From NCBI GenBank assembly GCA_009903905.1, contig WYEI01000289.1:1-9543 (forward strand): DNA of 9,543 nucleotides, read 5' to 3'. Origin of the DNA: Pyrobaculum sp. GTDB taxonomy: Archaea; Thermoproteota; Thermoprotei; Thermoproteales; Thermoproteaceae. The position numbers and the translations under genes are program-made. The first letter of the stretch is position 1. Each line of letters starts with the position of its first letter. Below, in pieces: positions 1 through 6,737 of this stretch. The notes beneath the pieces are model-generated. The model searched no databases, was not told the DNA's origin, and saw only the letters and a program-made list of their open reading frames with translations.

Positions 1-134
1 CTCCCCACAATCTCGACGTAATCCCCAGGCTCGATGCCGAGCTTCTTCATAATACGCACAGGGATCCTAACAATACTACGCCCAACGTCCCGCGACCTGG
101 CCTCGGCGACCCTCAGAATAACCTCGCTGGACAT
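1..134 (-). CDS. cdc48: Cdc48/VAT-type AAA+ ATPase, N-terminal fragment (runs off left edge)
   Basis: Reading the minus strand from the ATG at 134 gives 44 codons starting MSSEVILRVAEARSRDVG and continuing through RIPVRIMKKLG and IEPGDYVEIVG. This is the start of the double-psi beta-barrel in the Cdc48/p97/VAT N-domain. In archaea this hexameric cytosolic ATPase unfolds proteins and passes them to the proteasome; its N-domain binds substrates and adaptors. The ATPase domains would lie outside the window, so a full Cdc48 is inferred; an N-domain-only protein cannot be excluded. The start is supported by a TATA-like box about 26 bases upstream with no leader, the usual arrangement for first genes in Pyrobaculum. 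The 36 residues from VAEARS onward differ at only two positions from the third N-domain module of the 886-residue protein at 2056-4716. The PaREP2b pseudogene behind it ends 63 bases upstream. Confidence 0.88.
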   Translation of the reverse strand, partial: MSSEVILRVAEARSRDVGRSIVRIPVRIMKKLGIEPGDYVEIVG

Positions 135-153
135 GTCTTGAAAACTCGGCTTG

Positions 154-167
154 AGTATAAATATTGT
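154..167 (-). promoter_or_regulatory. Leaderless archaeal promoter of the Cdc48 gene
   Basis: On the minus strand the AT-rich element AATATTTATA (plus-strand 156-165) is centred about 26 bases before the ATG at 134. That is the expected spacing between an archaeal TATA box and the transcription start, so the mRNA should begin at or next to the start codon. No Shine-Dalgarno sequence lies between them, which fits leaderless translation. Confidence 0.6.
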
Positions 168-197
168 CTACCTGGCTTTTCGGAAACTCCCTGAGGC

Positions 198-1798
198 TCA
201 CTGGCCCGTCTCCTCTAGCCACTTCTTTATGGCGTCTGCGAGCTCGGCGTAGCGCTTGAAGCCGTGTAGATGTGCCCTGCCGCACTCGATCTCTATGGTG
301 CCGTCGCTCTTCCGGCGCATCCTCGGCTTCTTGCCCGTCAACGCCTCTATAACAGCGGCGAGTCTCTCGGCGTCTGCCTCCCTGCCGCCGGGGGCGTCGG
401 CCCTCGCCACGGCGAAGCCCTTAGCCGCGTTGGTTTCCCCATACCTGCCGAAGGCAATCTCGTACTCGCGCCTTACGCCGTCCACCTCCGCCGCTATCCT
501 AATCCTCAACAACTTCTTGCCGCCTCTGCCCCTCTTGAACTCAGCACCTCCGTCTATCACCTTCACCACGTATGTCTTGCCATCTACCTCGACCTTCTTC
601 TCAAAGCCCTTCAGCGTCAGAGAACCCCTCGACTTGCCCTCCTCTACGATCTTTCTGGCTTTTTCGTAGACCTCCTCGCCAGCCTTCCTCGCCCTCTGGA
701 GTATGTAATTTACGAACTCAGCAGCCAGCTTCCTCTGGTCTTCAGAGCCGTATACGGAGAGCCACGCGGCGTAGGCCAAGCCCTCCTTGAGGATGTTCAC
801 GTAGCCCTTCCCGCCGCCTTCGGGCATCTTTACCGAGAAGTGGACGCCCTCCACGAGGCCCCTATCCCTAAGCCGCTGTGCCTCTCGCTCTATGCTGTCG
901 GGGTTGGGGGATTGGAATTTGATTTCAAGCGCGCCGCTACGCGTAAGCCTCGCATGATACTTCGGCCCGCCCTCCCTCAGCACGCGGCCCTCCTCCAGCT
1001 TTTCCAGCCAGCGTCTGGCCTTTTTCTCATCTACCCAGCCCTTTTCGAGAGCCTCCTCCACGACTTTTCTTATGGCGTCTCTAAGCTCCTCGCGCCCAGC
1101 CGCAAGCACGTCGGTGGTTGCCCAGACTTGCCACACGTTTCTGTCGCCCACCTTCTTCACCTCGGCGCTGACCCCTGCTAGCCTGAGTAGACGGGCCGCA
1201 AGCTCGGCGTGGCTCCGATCCGACGAGACGAAGTGGAGCTTGATCGCCTTCTCGCTCAGATATACGTTGTATTTGACGGCGATGCTGGCCTCTGATAATC
1301 AAATCAGCGGCGACGAGACCGCGGGGGGTCAGCCTTATGCTGTCTTTGTCGAGCCGCACCTCCACTGGCCACCTTCACGAACTCGTCGAACTTTTCGCTT
1401 AAATACTCTCCGCCGGCCGACGGCGCAGAGACGGCGAGGAGACGCATAAGCCCCGCCGTGTTCTCGCCGCGTGCGGCTATGTAGTAATACCTACCCTCCT
1501 TCACGTACGTCCGCACGCCGAACTTCAGTTCGTTTGACAGAAGCTGGTTGAGCAGGTGCAGTGTGGCTAGGCGCAGTAACGCGGCGCCTCCGCCAAGCTC
1601 CCCACCGACAGCCAGCTCGACCTTATCGGGCCCCACCGCGCCGTCTCCCGCCAGCGCGGTTGCATACATCTCGCCGAAGAGGAGCTTGGCCCTCTCTCTG
1701 TCAAACTCGCCCCTCAGCGCCTTGTCCAGCATTATCAGCTCAAGGGCGGGCTCCACAAACTTCCTCACCACAGCATCCCTAGCACAATCCCTAGCCAA
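198..1798 (-). pseudogene. PaREP2b family protein, full length but with two frameshifts
   Basis: Three minus-strand frames join into one PaREP2b protein, a paralogous family known mainly from Pyrobaculum, of unknown function. The first frame (1798 to about 1367) holds the N-terminal part with VEPALELIMLD, LLFGEMYATALAGDG, GGELGGGAALLRLATLHLL and APSAGGEYLSEKFDEFVK. The second (about 1365 to 1290) continues with VEVRLDKDSIRLTPRGLVAA. The third (about 1289 to 198) holds ASIAVKYNVYLSEKAIKL, then WVDEKKARRWLEKLE, GGPKYHARL, GLAYAAWLSVYGS, RREYEIAFGRYGE and the C-terminal ADAPGGREADAERLAAVIEA block. Both junctions are consistent with loss of two bases against the family pattern. The total length matches an intact member, so decay or base-call error is recent. 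The start is unclear: TTG at 1798 is possible, and an ATG at 1833 in another frame stops after three codons. The GTG at 1160 is internal, not a real start. Confidence 0.88.
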
Positions 1799-1887
1799 GC
1801 TGGGTGTTTTGCTATCGCTACTTAATCAGCCATGAGAAGGTTTAAACAGTTTTTCGGCGCCCAGTTGGCTAAGGCGCCTCACAGATA

Positions 1888-1910
1888 GGTATACTTTTAA
1901 ATAAAATATA
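1888..1910 (+). promoter_or_regulatory. TATA-box promoter of the small ORF / triple-Cdc48N unit
   Basis: An AT-rich block with CTTTTAAATAAAATATA (1894-1910) stands out from the GC-rich surroundings. TTTTAAATA (1895-1903) is centred about 23 bases before the ATG at 1922, and the slightly later TTAAATAA register fits equally well. Transcription should begin near 1922-1926. The block lies in the divergent gap with the PaREP2b pseudogene, and TATTTAAAAG on the opposite strand could have served that gene. Confidence 0.6.
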
Positions 1911-1921
1911 CATAGCTTGCT

Positions 1922-2053
1922 ATGGATTATCCCGCTGTAGTTATACTACCACTACAGTACCAGTCACATTTCCTTGTCGCTGAGATTTCTGTCTCTCAGA
2001 CAAGGGGAACAGCTGTAGACGTGAAAAGCGTAACGCCTAAGGTAGGGCGGTAG
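1922..2053 (+). CDS. Small 43-residue ORF directly upstream of the triple-Cdc48N gene
   Basis: ATG at 1922 opens 43 codons ending at TAG 2051-2053, two bases before the ATG of the next gene. The peptide begins MDYPAVVILPLQYQ and continues FLVAEISVSQTRG to a basic end, SVTPKVGR. Alternating hydrophobic residues suggest beta strands; there is no membrane helix or cysteine. I do not recognise a family. The ATG lies about where transcription should start, so it would be translated leaderlessly. The next gene has only a weak ribosome-binding site (AAGGT at 2039-2043), so terminating ribosomes may help start it. It may be a small partner protein, an upstream regulatory ORF, or non-coding leader; a strong hairpin (1972-2005) lies inside. 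Conservation of the peptide in related genomes would settle this. Confidence 0.45.
   Translation: MDYPAVVILPLQYQSHFLVAEISVSQTRGTAVDVKSVTPKVGR
1972..2005 (+). promoter_or_regulatory. Stem-loop in the leader / small ORF
   Basis: CCTTGT (1972-1977) and CTGAGA (1980-1985) pair with TCTCAG (1994-1999) and ACAAGG (2000-2005). The result is a 12-base-pair stem with a two-base bulge (CG, 1978-1979) and an eight-base loop (1986-1993). It lies 30-80 bases into the predicted transcript and about 50 bases before the ATG of the triple-Cdc48N gene. It could be an RNA-level control element or a chance structure within the small ORF. Confidence 0.4.
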
Positions 2054-2055
2054 TT

Positions 2056-4716
2056 ATGTTGACTTGTGTAGACATATGCTCATCTGTGCAGGATGAGGCG
2101 GAAAGGCGCAGGTGCATCGAGAGGTGTGTTTCCATCGCCAAAGGTGGGCATGCGCCGCCGTCTCCTCCCTCGTGTATGCCTGCCGATGCTGTCTATGAGC
2201 TTAACGAGTTTATCGCCGCCTATAGGAGGACTCCTAGAGGTTTTGATGATTGGCAAATAGCATCGCGCATAGCCAGCGTCGTCGCATCGGCGATCAAGAG
2301 ATGCGAGATGGACAAAGTCGTCGAGTACATATCCGCCGCGCTGGACGCCGGCGGCATAGACAGATACGCCATACAAAGCGCATACATCCACGGCCTAAGC
2401 CCAAAGGTAGTCGAGGCGCTCTACCACGTATTCCCAAACATGACGCCACGCATAGGTGTCAACGCGCCGATCATCATCCCTACAACGGAGCCGCCTCCAG
2501 CAACCACAGAGATAACGCCGCCACCCGCCGCCACGGCAAGGGAGGAGATAAAAAGCATCCTCAAAGAGCCGCCTGTAGCCGGGCCAGGCGAGGTTGTCCT
2601 GCGTGTGGGCGGTTTGGCCGAGTACGAGACGCATCTCGGAGTGGTCAGACTTCCCCTCTCGGCAATGGAGAGACTAGGTCTAAAGCCGGGTGACTTCGTC
2701 GAGATAATAGGCGCCACGTCAACGTATGCCGTGGTCCAGCCTACTGAGGAGGAAGACGTAGTGAAGATGGACGAAGTCACGAGGTCTAATGTCGGCGCCG
2801 AATTGGGCGATTATGTGCGTATAAAGAAGGCGGTGTTGCCGCCAGCCGAGAAAATTGTTCTTAGAACAAATCAACCCGTAGACGCCGAATACGTCAAGAG
2901 ATACTTGCTCTTCAAACCACTTGCGAAAGGAAACATTACTGCTGTTCCCCAACAAGACAAAACTGTAAAGCTCAGAGTTGAGGACGTAGTCCCGGCCCCA
3001 GCCGCCTACGTTCAGCTATCCACCAAGATAGAAATACAACATGACAACACGGCGCACAGTAAACAGCAACAGCCAGAGGTAGGCGCGTCGCCGGCGCCGG
3101 AGGCGCTGTTACAAGTATTTAATGCAAAGAAGCAGGATTACGGTCGCAGTACTGTGCGCATCCCTGTCCGCATAATGAAGAAGCTTGGCGTTGAACCTGG
3201 CGACTACGTAGAGATTGTGGGAAGGAAGACCGTATATGCCCAGGTGTGGCCCGTCTACCCAGAAGACGAAGATAAAGATGTGATACTGGTAGACAGCGTA
3301 ATTAGAAAAAATGCTAACATGAACATAGGCGACATCGTAAAGGTGAAGAAAGCGGTTCTAAGGCCAGCCCAAAGAGTAGTCCTCGCCCCTACTAAGCCTG
3401 CTGAGGTAGATCCTGAATACCTAAAGAAGCAGATCCTCGGCAGACCCGTCGCAAGAGGACAAATAATAACTATGCCATTCTACGGGGATGTTATTAAGTT
3501 TGTAGTACTGCGGGTACAGCCAGAACCTGCGGCCTATATCTCGATAGACACCGATGTGATTGTTGAAGCCACCAGGGCAGAAATACAGCATGACGGCGCT
3601 ACGTACAGCGAACATCGACAGCCAGAGGTAGGCACATCACCGGCGCCATATGTGCTATTAAAAGTCGCCGAGGCTAGATCACGCGACATAGGCCGTAGCA
3701 TTGTCAGAATCCCCGTCCGCATAATTAAGAAACTCGGCATTGAGCCTGGCGACTATGTAGAGATAGTGGGGAGGATGACCGCATATGCCACGGCGTGGCC
3801 CGCCTATCCTGAGGACGAGGATAAGGACATAGTGCAGATGGACGGCATAATTAGGCAAAGCGCTGGCGTTGGCATAGGCGACACCGTTAAGATAAAGAAG
3901 GCGGCTCTAAAGCCAGCCCAAAGAGTAGTCCTCGCCCCCACCGAGCCCGTCAGAGTAGATCCTGAATACCTAAAGAAGCAGATACTCCTCGGCAAACCCG
4001 TCGCAAGAGGACAAGCAATAGACGTACCCTTCTACGGAGGCGCCATTAGGTTCGTGGTGGTAGAGGTGCAACCGGGACCTGCGGCTTACGTCTCGATAGA
4101 CACCGACGTAATCATCACAGGCGTAGAGAGGACGTCCTCTTCTGGGGGCTATTCCAAACCATCCGCCATCGGCTTGCCCAGTAGAGAACTGTCTGCAGGC
4201 AAAGAACTGTTGCTTGGAACTGCGGATTTGTTCAGGGCGTTTGGCTTCTTAATGTTGTTCATATCGTTTATCTATGTGGCCACCAACTACGACGCCGTAG
4301 GGTTTAACATGCCCATATTCATATCGACCGTAGGCTACATCGTATCCGCCCTTATTTCGCCTATTGTGTTCACTTTTGCGGATCGAAGAGCTTGGGCTTC
4401 TGCTTTGATAGGCATTTTGGGCATTATTCCGCTTTTTGCCATTATGTGGAAAGTATCAAGTGTCGACTTGGCTGATCTCTTCACTTTTGTAATATTATGG
4501 CTTAGCATCTCGGCAATCATATCCATGCAGGCATACCTAGAGGAGTGGGGTACGGGACGGTTCTCCACAACGTTGGCAGGCGTAATCGGAGTGGGCTATA
4601 TAGTGCTCACGATAGCCAAAACAATAGATGCAATAAGACGCTACACAAGGGCGGTGTATACACTACGTAGTACCTGGCAACATAGGTGCTGTTCCAGAAG
4701 TAAGACGTCGCCATAG
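2056..4716 (+). CDS. Membrane protein with three tandem Cdc48 N-domains and no ATPase
   Basis: This 886-residue protein has no architecture I recognise. Residues 1-40 carry twin CX3C motifs (C4/C8 and C20/C24) plus C40. Residues 41-130 look helical and 136-170 are a Pro/Thr-rich linker. Three Cdc48 N-domain modules follow at about 179-328, 349-505 and 531-690. Each has the double-psi barrel (GxRIPVRIMKKLGVEPGDYVEIVG type) and the second subdomain (PEYLKKQILxGxPVARGQ, then AAYVSIDTDV). Modules 2 and 3 are close to genuine Cdc48; module 1 is diverged. The linkers between modules are also repeated (EIQHD...QPEVGxSPAP). From about 728 to 860 there are some five membrane helices, then a basic tail with Cys-Cys. 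No Walker A or B motif follows any module. In Cdc48 these domains bind substrates and adaptors, so a membrane-bound docking, adaptor or decoy role beside Cdc48 is inferred. The last 110 bases overlap the CAP gene antisense. Confidence 0.9.
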   Translation: MLTCVDICSSVQDEAERRRCIERCVSIAKGGHAPPSPPSCMPADAVYELNEFIAAYRRTPRGFDDWQIASRIASVVASAIKRCEMDKVVEYISAALDAGGIDRYAIQSAYIHGLSPKVVEALYHVFPNMTPRIGVNAPIIIPTTEPPPATTEITPPPAATAREEIKSILKEPPVAGPGEVVLRVGGLAEYETHLGVVRLPLSAMERLGLKPGDFVEIIGATSTYAVVQPTEEEDVVKMDEVTRSNVGAELGDYVRIKKAVLPPAEKIVLRTNQPVDAEYVKRYLLFKPLAKGNITAVPQQDKTVKLRVEDVVPAPAAYVQLSTKIEIQHDNTAHSKQQQPEVGASPAPEALLQVFNAKKQDYGRSTVRIPVRIMKKLGVEPGDYVEIVGRKTVYAQVWPVYPEDEDKDVILVDSVIRKNANMNIGDIVKVKKAVLRPAQRVVLAPTKPAEVDPEYLKKQILGRPVARGQIITMPFYGDVIKFVVLRVQPEPAAYISIDTDVIVEATRAEIQHDGATYSEHRQPEVGTSPAPYVLLKVAEARSRDIGRSIVRIPVRIIKKLGIEPGDYVEIVGRMTAYATAWPAYPEDEDKDIVQMDGIIRQSAGVGIGDTVKIKKAALKPAQRVVLAPTEPVRVDPEYLKKQILLGKPVARGQAIDVPFYGGAIRFVVVEVQPGPAAYVSIDTDVIITGVERTSSSGGYSKPSAIGLPSRELSAGKELLLGTADLFRAFGFLMLFISFIYVATNYDAVGFNMPIFISTVGYIVSALISPIVFTFADRRAWASALIGILGIIPLFAIMWKVSSVDLADLFTFVILWLSISAIISMQAYLEEWGTGRFSTTLAGVIGVGYIVLTIAKTIDAIRRYTRAVYTLRSTWQHRCCSRSKTSP
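2587..3039 (+). repeat. Cdc48 N-domain module 1 (diverged)
   Basis: Residues about 178-328. Framework residues remain (VVLRV, RLGLKPGDFVEIIG, DAEYVKRYLLFKPLAKG, PAAYVQLSTKI), but the usual RSIVRIPVRI strand reads GVVRLPLSAM, and the AYPEDEDKD stretch is reduced to PTEEEDVV. It has drifted furthest from Cdc48 and may have a different binding role. Confidence 0.8.
3100..3570 (+). repeat. Cdc48 N-domain module 2
   Basis: Residues about 349-505. Close to archaeal Cdc48: RSTVRIPVRIMKKLGVEPGD, YPEDEDKDVI, KPAQRVVLAP-type strand, DPEYLKKQI, FYGDVIKFVV and PAAYISIDTDV. It is one codon shorter than module 3 at ILGRP versus ILLGKP. It shares exact DNA tracts with module 3, for example GCCAGCCCAAAGAGTAGTCC at 3363 and 3912. 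Confidence 0.88.
3646..4125 (+). repeat. Cdc48 N-domain module 3 (nearest to genuine Cdc48)
   Basis: Residues about 531-690. VAEARSRDIGRSIVRIPVRI through IEPGDYVEIVG is nearly identical to the Cdc48 fragment at 1-134, with many synonymous base differences. The module continues with AYPEDEDKDI, MDGIIRQSAGVGIGDTVKIK, VRVDPEYLKKQILLGKPVAR, FYGGAIRFVV and PGPAAYVSIDTDV. Near-identity of protein with divergent codons points to purifying selection on the binding surface since duplication. Confidence 0.88.
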
Positions 4717-5332
4717 CCACGTAGTTGTGGCAGGGATCAAGCAGAGAATCTCTGTGGCCCCACATGGAGAGCGCATCGTCGAATACTAGGTTGTATATGG
4801 CATCGCTGTAGTTAATCTTTGCGATTCTGGCAGATGGTCGGCCACTGCCTACTGTATACACCACAAATAGGTTCTCCTCCACTCCGTATAGCCCGCCGTC
4901 GAGCCGGGTGTACCAGTAGCCCGGGTGCCTCCCCTCTGAGTCGTAGTGGCTGAACAAGTTCGTGCGGGCGAGGTACTCCGCCTTAAACCTAGCAACGCCG
5001 AGGTCGATGAGTTGCACAGGGGGAATCCCCTCTTTGCTTCTGATGCGGTTTAGATACTCCACCGCCTGTAGCTTAGAGGCTTCGTTCTCTGTTTCAGGTA
5101 TTTGAGAATGTGTCTTCGTCGTTTGCATCGCAGGTTGAGATGTTGCTTCTATCGTGGACTTAGGAACCCGGAACGTTTCTTGGCTACTCGTAAAGAGAGA
5201 AATCGTCATAATTATTGCAACAGCAATTCCCAAAGCTAGCAGTATTCCGCCAATAATACTCTCTGTCTTGTTCCTCCTACGCGGGTAGCAGACTAGGTAA
5301 CCATTCTTCCGTTTGCACTCAAGCCTACTCAT
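4607..5332 (-). CDS. Membrane-anchored CAP/SCP-domain surface protein
   Basis: 241 residues. A short basic N-terminus with two cysteines (C6, C15) precedes one membrane helix (about 26-47), a Thr/Ser/Pro-rich stalk (about 50-83) and a CAP domain from about 85. CAP landmarks are VEYLNRIRSKEGIPPVQL, NLFSHYDSEGR (H129), GVEENLFV (E152, E153) and MWGHRDSLLDPCHNYVAMAT (H193), matching the His/Glu/Glu/His cavity of the family. The domain should lie outside the cell, and the helix would anchor it. CAP proteins are secreted in all domains of life with varied roles; none can be assigned here. The ATG at 5332 is one base from the TAA of the upstream surface-protein gene, so the two form an operon. The domain ends naturally near residue 228; the rest (CSVLLHLLFWLS) lies antisense to the end of the triple-Cdc48N gene. 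Confidence 0.75.
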   Translation of the reverse strand: MSRLECKRKNGYLVCYPRRRNKTESIIGGILLALGIAVAIIMTISLFTSSQETFRVPKSTIEATSQPAMQTTKTHSQIPETENEASKLQAVEYLNRIRSKEGIPPVQLIDLGVARFKAEYLARTNLFSHYDSEGRHPGYWYTRLDGGLYGVEENLFVVYTVGSGRPSARIAKINYSDAIYNLVFDDALSMWGHRDSLLDPCHNYVAMATSYFWNSTYVARYYVVYTPPLCSVLLHLLFWLS

Positions 5333-5333
5333 G

Positions 5334-6654
5334 TTACGGGAGCTCGGTTGCGCTGTCTACGTAAATCACGTTAAACGGCGTCATTGTGCTTAGCTGGCGA
5401 TCAACTTTCTCGACAACGTTATACGTATCGATAATGACGTAGAAGTCGTAACCGTCATAGGAAGACTTTGATAACGTCATAACATGTATCCAATTTATAT
5501 CATCACCGAGCTTATTGAGCATATCATAAAACGTGGCGTTAGGGTTTCTGGAAGAACGGAAACGCACTACAGGTACAAACGAGTCACGTCAAAAGGATTA
5601 TCCCATCTCGTACCTATTGCGGCGAAGGAGACGTCGAACCCTGCATTTTTAAGTAGGGCGGCTAGCGAGAGGGCGTAGAGCATCCTTGTGTCTAACTGCA
5701 GTTGTGTAGAAGAAACTGATGTGCGGAGCTGGTGCATAACCTCATTGGCCAGCTGTTGCCGGTTTTCAAGCCAATTGCTATATATAGCGAAAAGACGGAA
5801 GAAGTCGCGAGAAGGCATGCCAGGGGTCCCCACGATGTAGGGCGATGCGGGATTTGGGGGGACGCTGTCGTAATAATGCCAAGTCTTGAAGTATTGATAT
5901 GTGACTTTGAAATTGCCGACGTCGCGTGCAAGGTTGTTATGGATAACTAATACATACGTCCCGTCTCTTGGTGGCATAAACATAATACGTCCGTAATCAG
6001 ACCACAACGGAGTCCCGCCACGCCCCATGCGCCACTTTTCGTATTGGTCAGGCGTAAAGAAGACAATATAAAGAGACTCAGAGGTTGAAACCATTACGAC
6101 TTGATGTTTATACAGGTAAAGGTCATAATGGTAGAAGTAGCCAGAAGACAAGTGGTCATACGTGTAGGTATACGTCCGCATGGACGTCCATTCGTCTTTG
6201 ACTTGTGATAAGAATATTACAATCGGGAACGTCGCAATATTGTTTAGGAAAGACTTTGCCTGCTGTACCAAGTCATAGCCGGCATATACTTTGTTCCTCA
6301 GCTGTTGGTAAGTGGCGTTGAGTTGCGTCAGCTGGTTAATCAGCTGGTTCTTCTGGGTCTCAAGTAGCGCGAGCTGGATCTTGCTTGGCTTAACTGCGCC
6401 TGGGCATCTCTTAGCTGTTTTTGAGTCTGCTCCAGCTGGTTCTGCGCGTCTTGTAGCTGTCTTTGAGTCTCGGCTAGCTGTTGCGATGTTTTCTGAAGTA
6501 GTGACAAGTTGCCCTGCAGTTGCTGAGTGAGGTAGTTCACCTTTCTCGTTAGCAGCTTGTTGTCCTCATAGGCGCCATACCACAGCACAGCGAAGACCGC
6601 CGCCAGCAGAACACTCACAACCAGCCCGGCGATCAAACCTGTGTTTGTTTTCAT
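5334..6654 (-). pseudogene. Coiled-coil surface protein with beta-sandwich and possible transglutaminase-like domain, two frameshifts
   Basis: Three frames join into one protein of about 440 residues. Part 1 (6654 to about 6384) has a membrane helix at 6-28 and a Gln-rich coiled coil (TQQLQGNLSLLQK, QRQLQDAQNQLEQTQKQL). Near 6383 the coil leaves frame and resumes as KIQLALLETQKNQLINQLTQ without a stop. Part 2 holds a beta-rich domain, about 170-263 in the repaired protein (HYDLYLYKHQVVMVSTSESL, PPRDGTYVLVIHNN), resembling a GOLD or jelly-roll fold. A helical region follows, with DTRMLYALSLAALLKNAGFD, reminiscent of transglutaminase-like proteins; I see no clear catalytic cysteine. It stops at TAG 5567-5569, but TRLYL joins VVRFRSS in the next frame, which runs to TAA at 5334. 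Each break equals a one-base deletion. TAG and GTG overlap at the second, so reinitiation or frameshifting is also possible. It heads the operon with the CAP gene. Confidence 0.72.
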
Positions 6655-6675
6655 GATTTATTGATAAAATAATGC

Positions 6676-6685
6676 TCTTAAATGT
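6676..6685 (-). promoter_or_regulatory. Leaderless promoter of the surface-protein operon
   Basis: Minus-strand ATTTAAGA (around 6677-6684) is centred about 27 bases before the ATG at 6654, in an AT-rich stretch (6655-6705) that contrasts with its surroundings. The spacing predicts transcription from the start codon itself. No Shine-Dalgarno motif precedes the ATG. Confidence 0.55.
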
Positions 6686-6737
6686 TGCCTTAATTGCTAA
6701 TTAGTGCAACATGGCCTAGGCAGAAAAGCCGCAGTGG

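Noticed and set aside
76..285. Minus-strand 69-codon frame starting at 285
   Set aside because: It crosses the end of PaREP2b and the start of the Cdc48 gene in a different frame, and its product has no protein-like pattern.
270..1181. Long plus-strand open frame of about 300 codons
   Set aside because: It lies antisense to the PaREP2b gene, whose conserved blocks are clear on the minus strand. The open frame is a by-product of GC-rich codons.
1561..1835. Two short plus-strand open frames
   Set aside because: Both are antisense to the N-terminal half of PaREP2b and rich in Ser, Pro and Arg, typical of shadow frames.
1935..1957. Small inverted repeat CTGTAG-11-CTACAG near the small ORF start
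   Set aside because: Six base pairs with an 11-base loop is common by chance, unlike the much stronger hairpin just downstream.
5777..5788. Palindrome GCTATATATAGC
   Set aside because: It lies within the coding sequence of the surface protein, on neither side of any gene boundary; no role as promoter or operator is supported.
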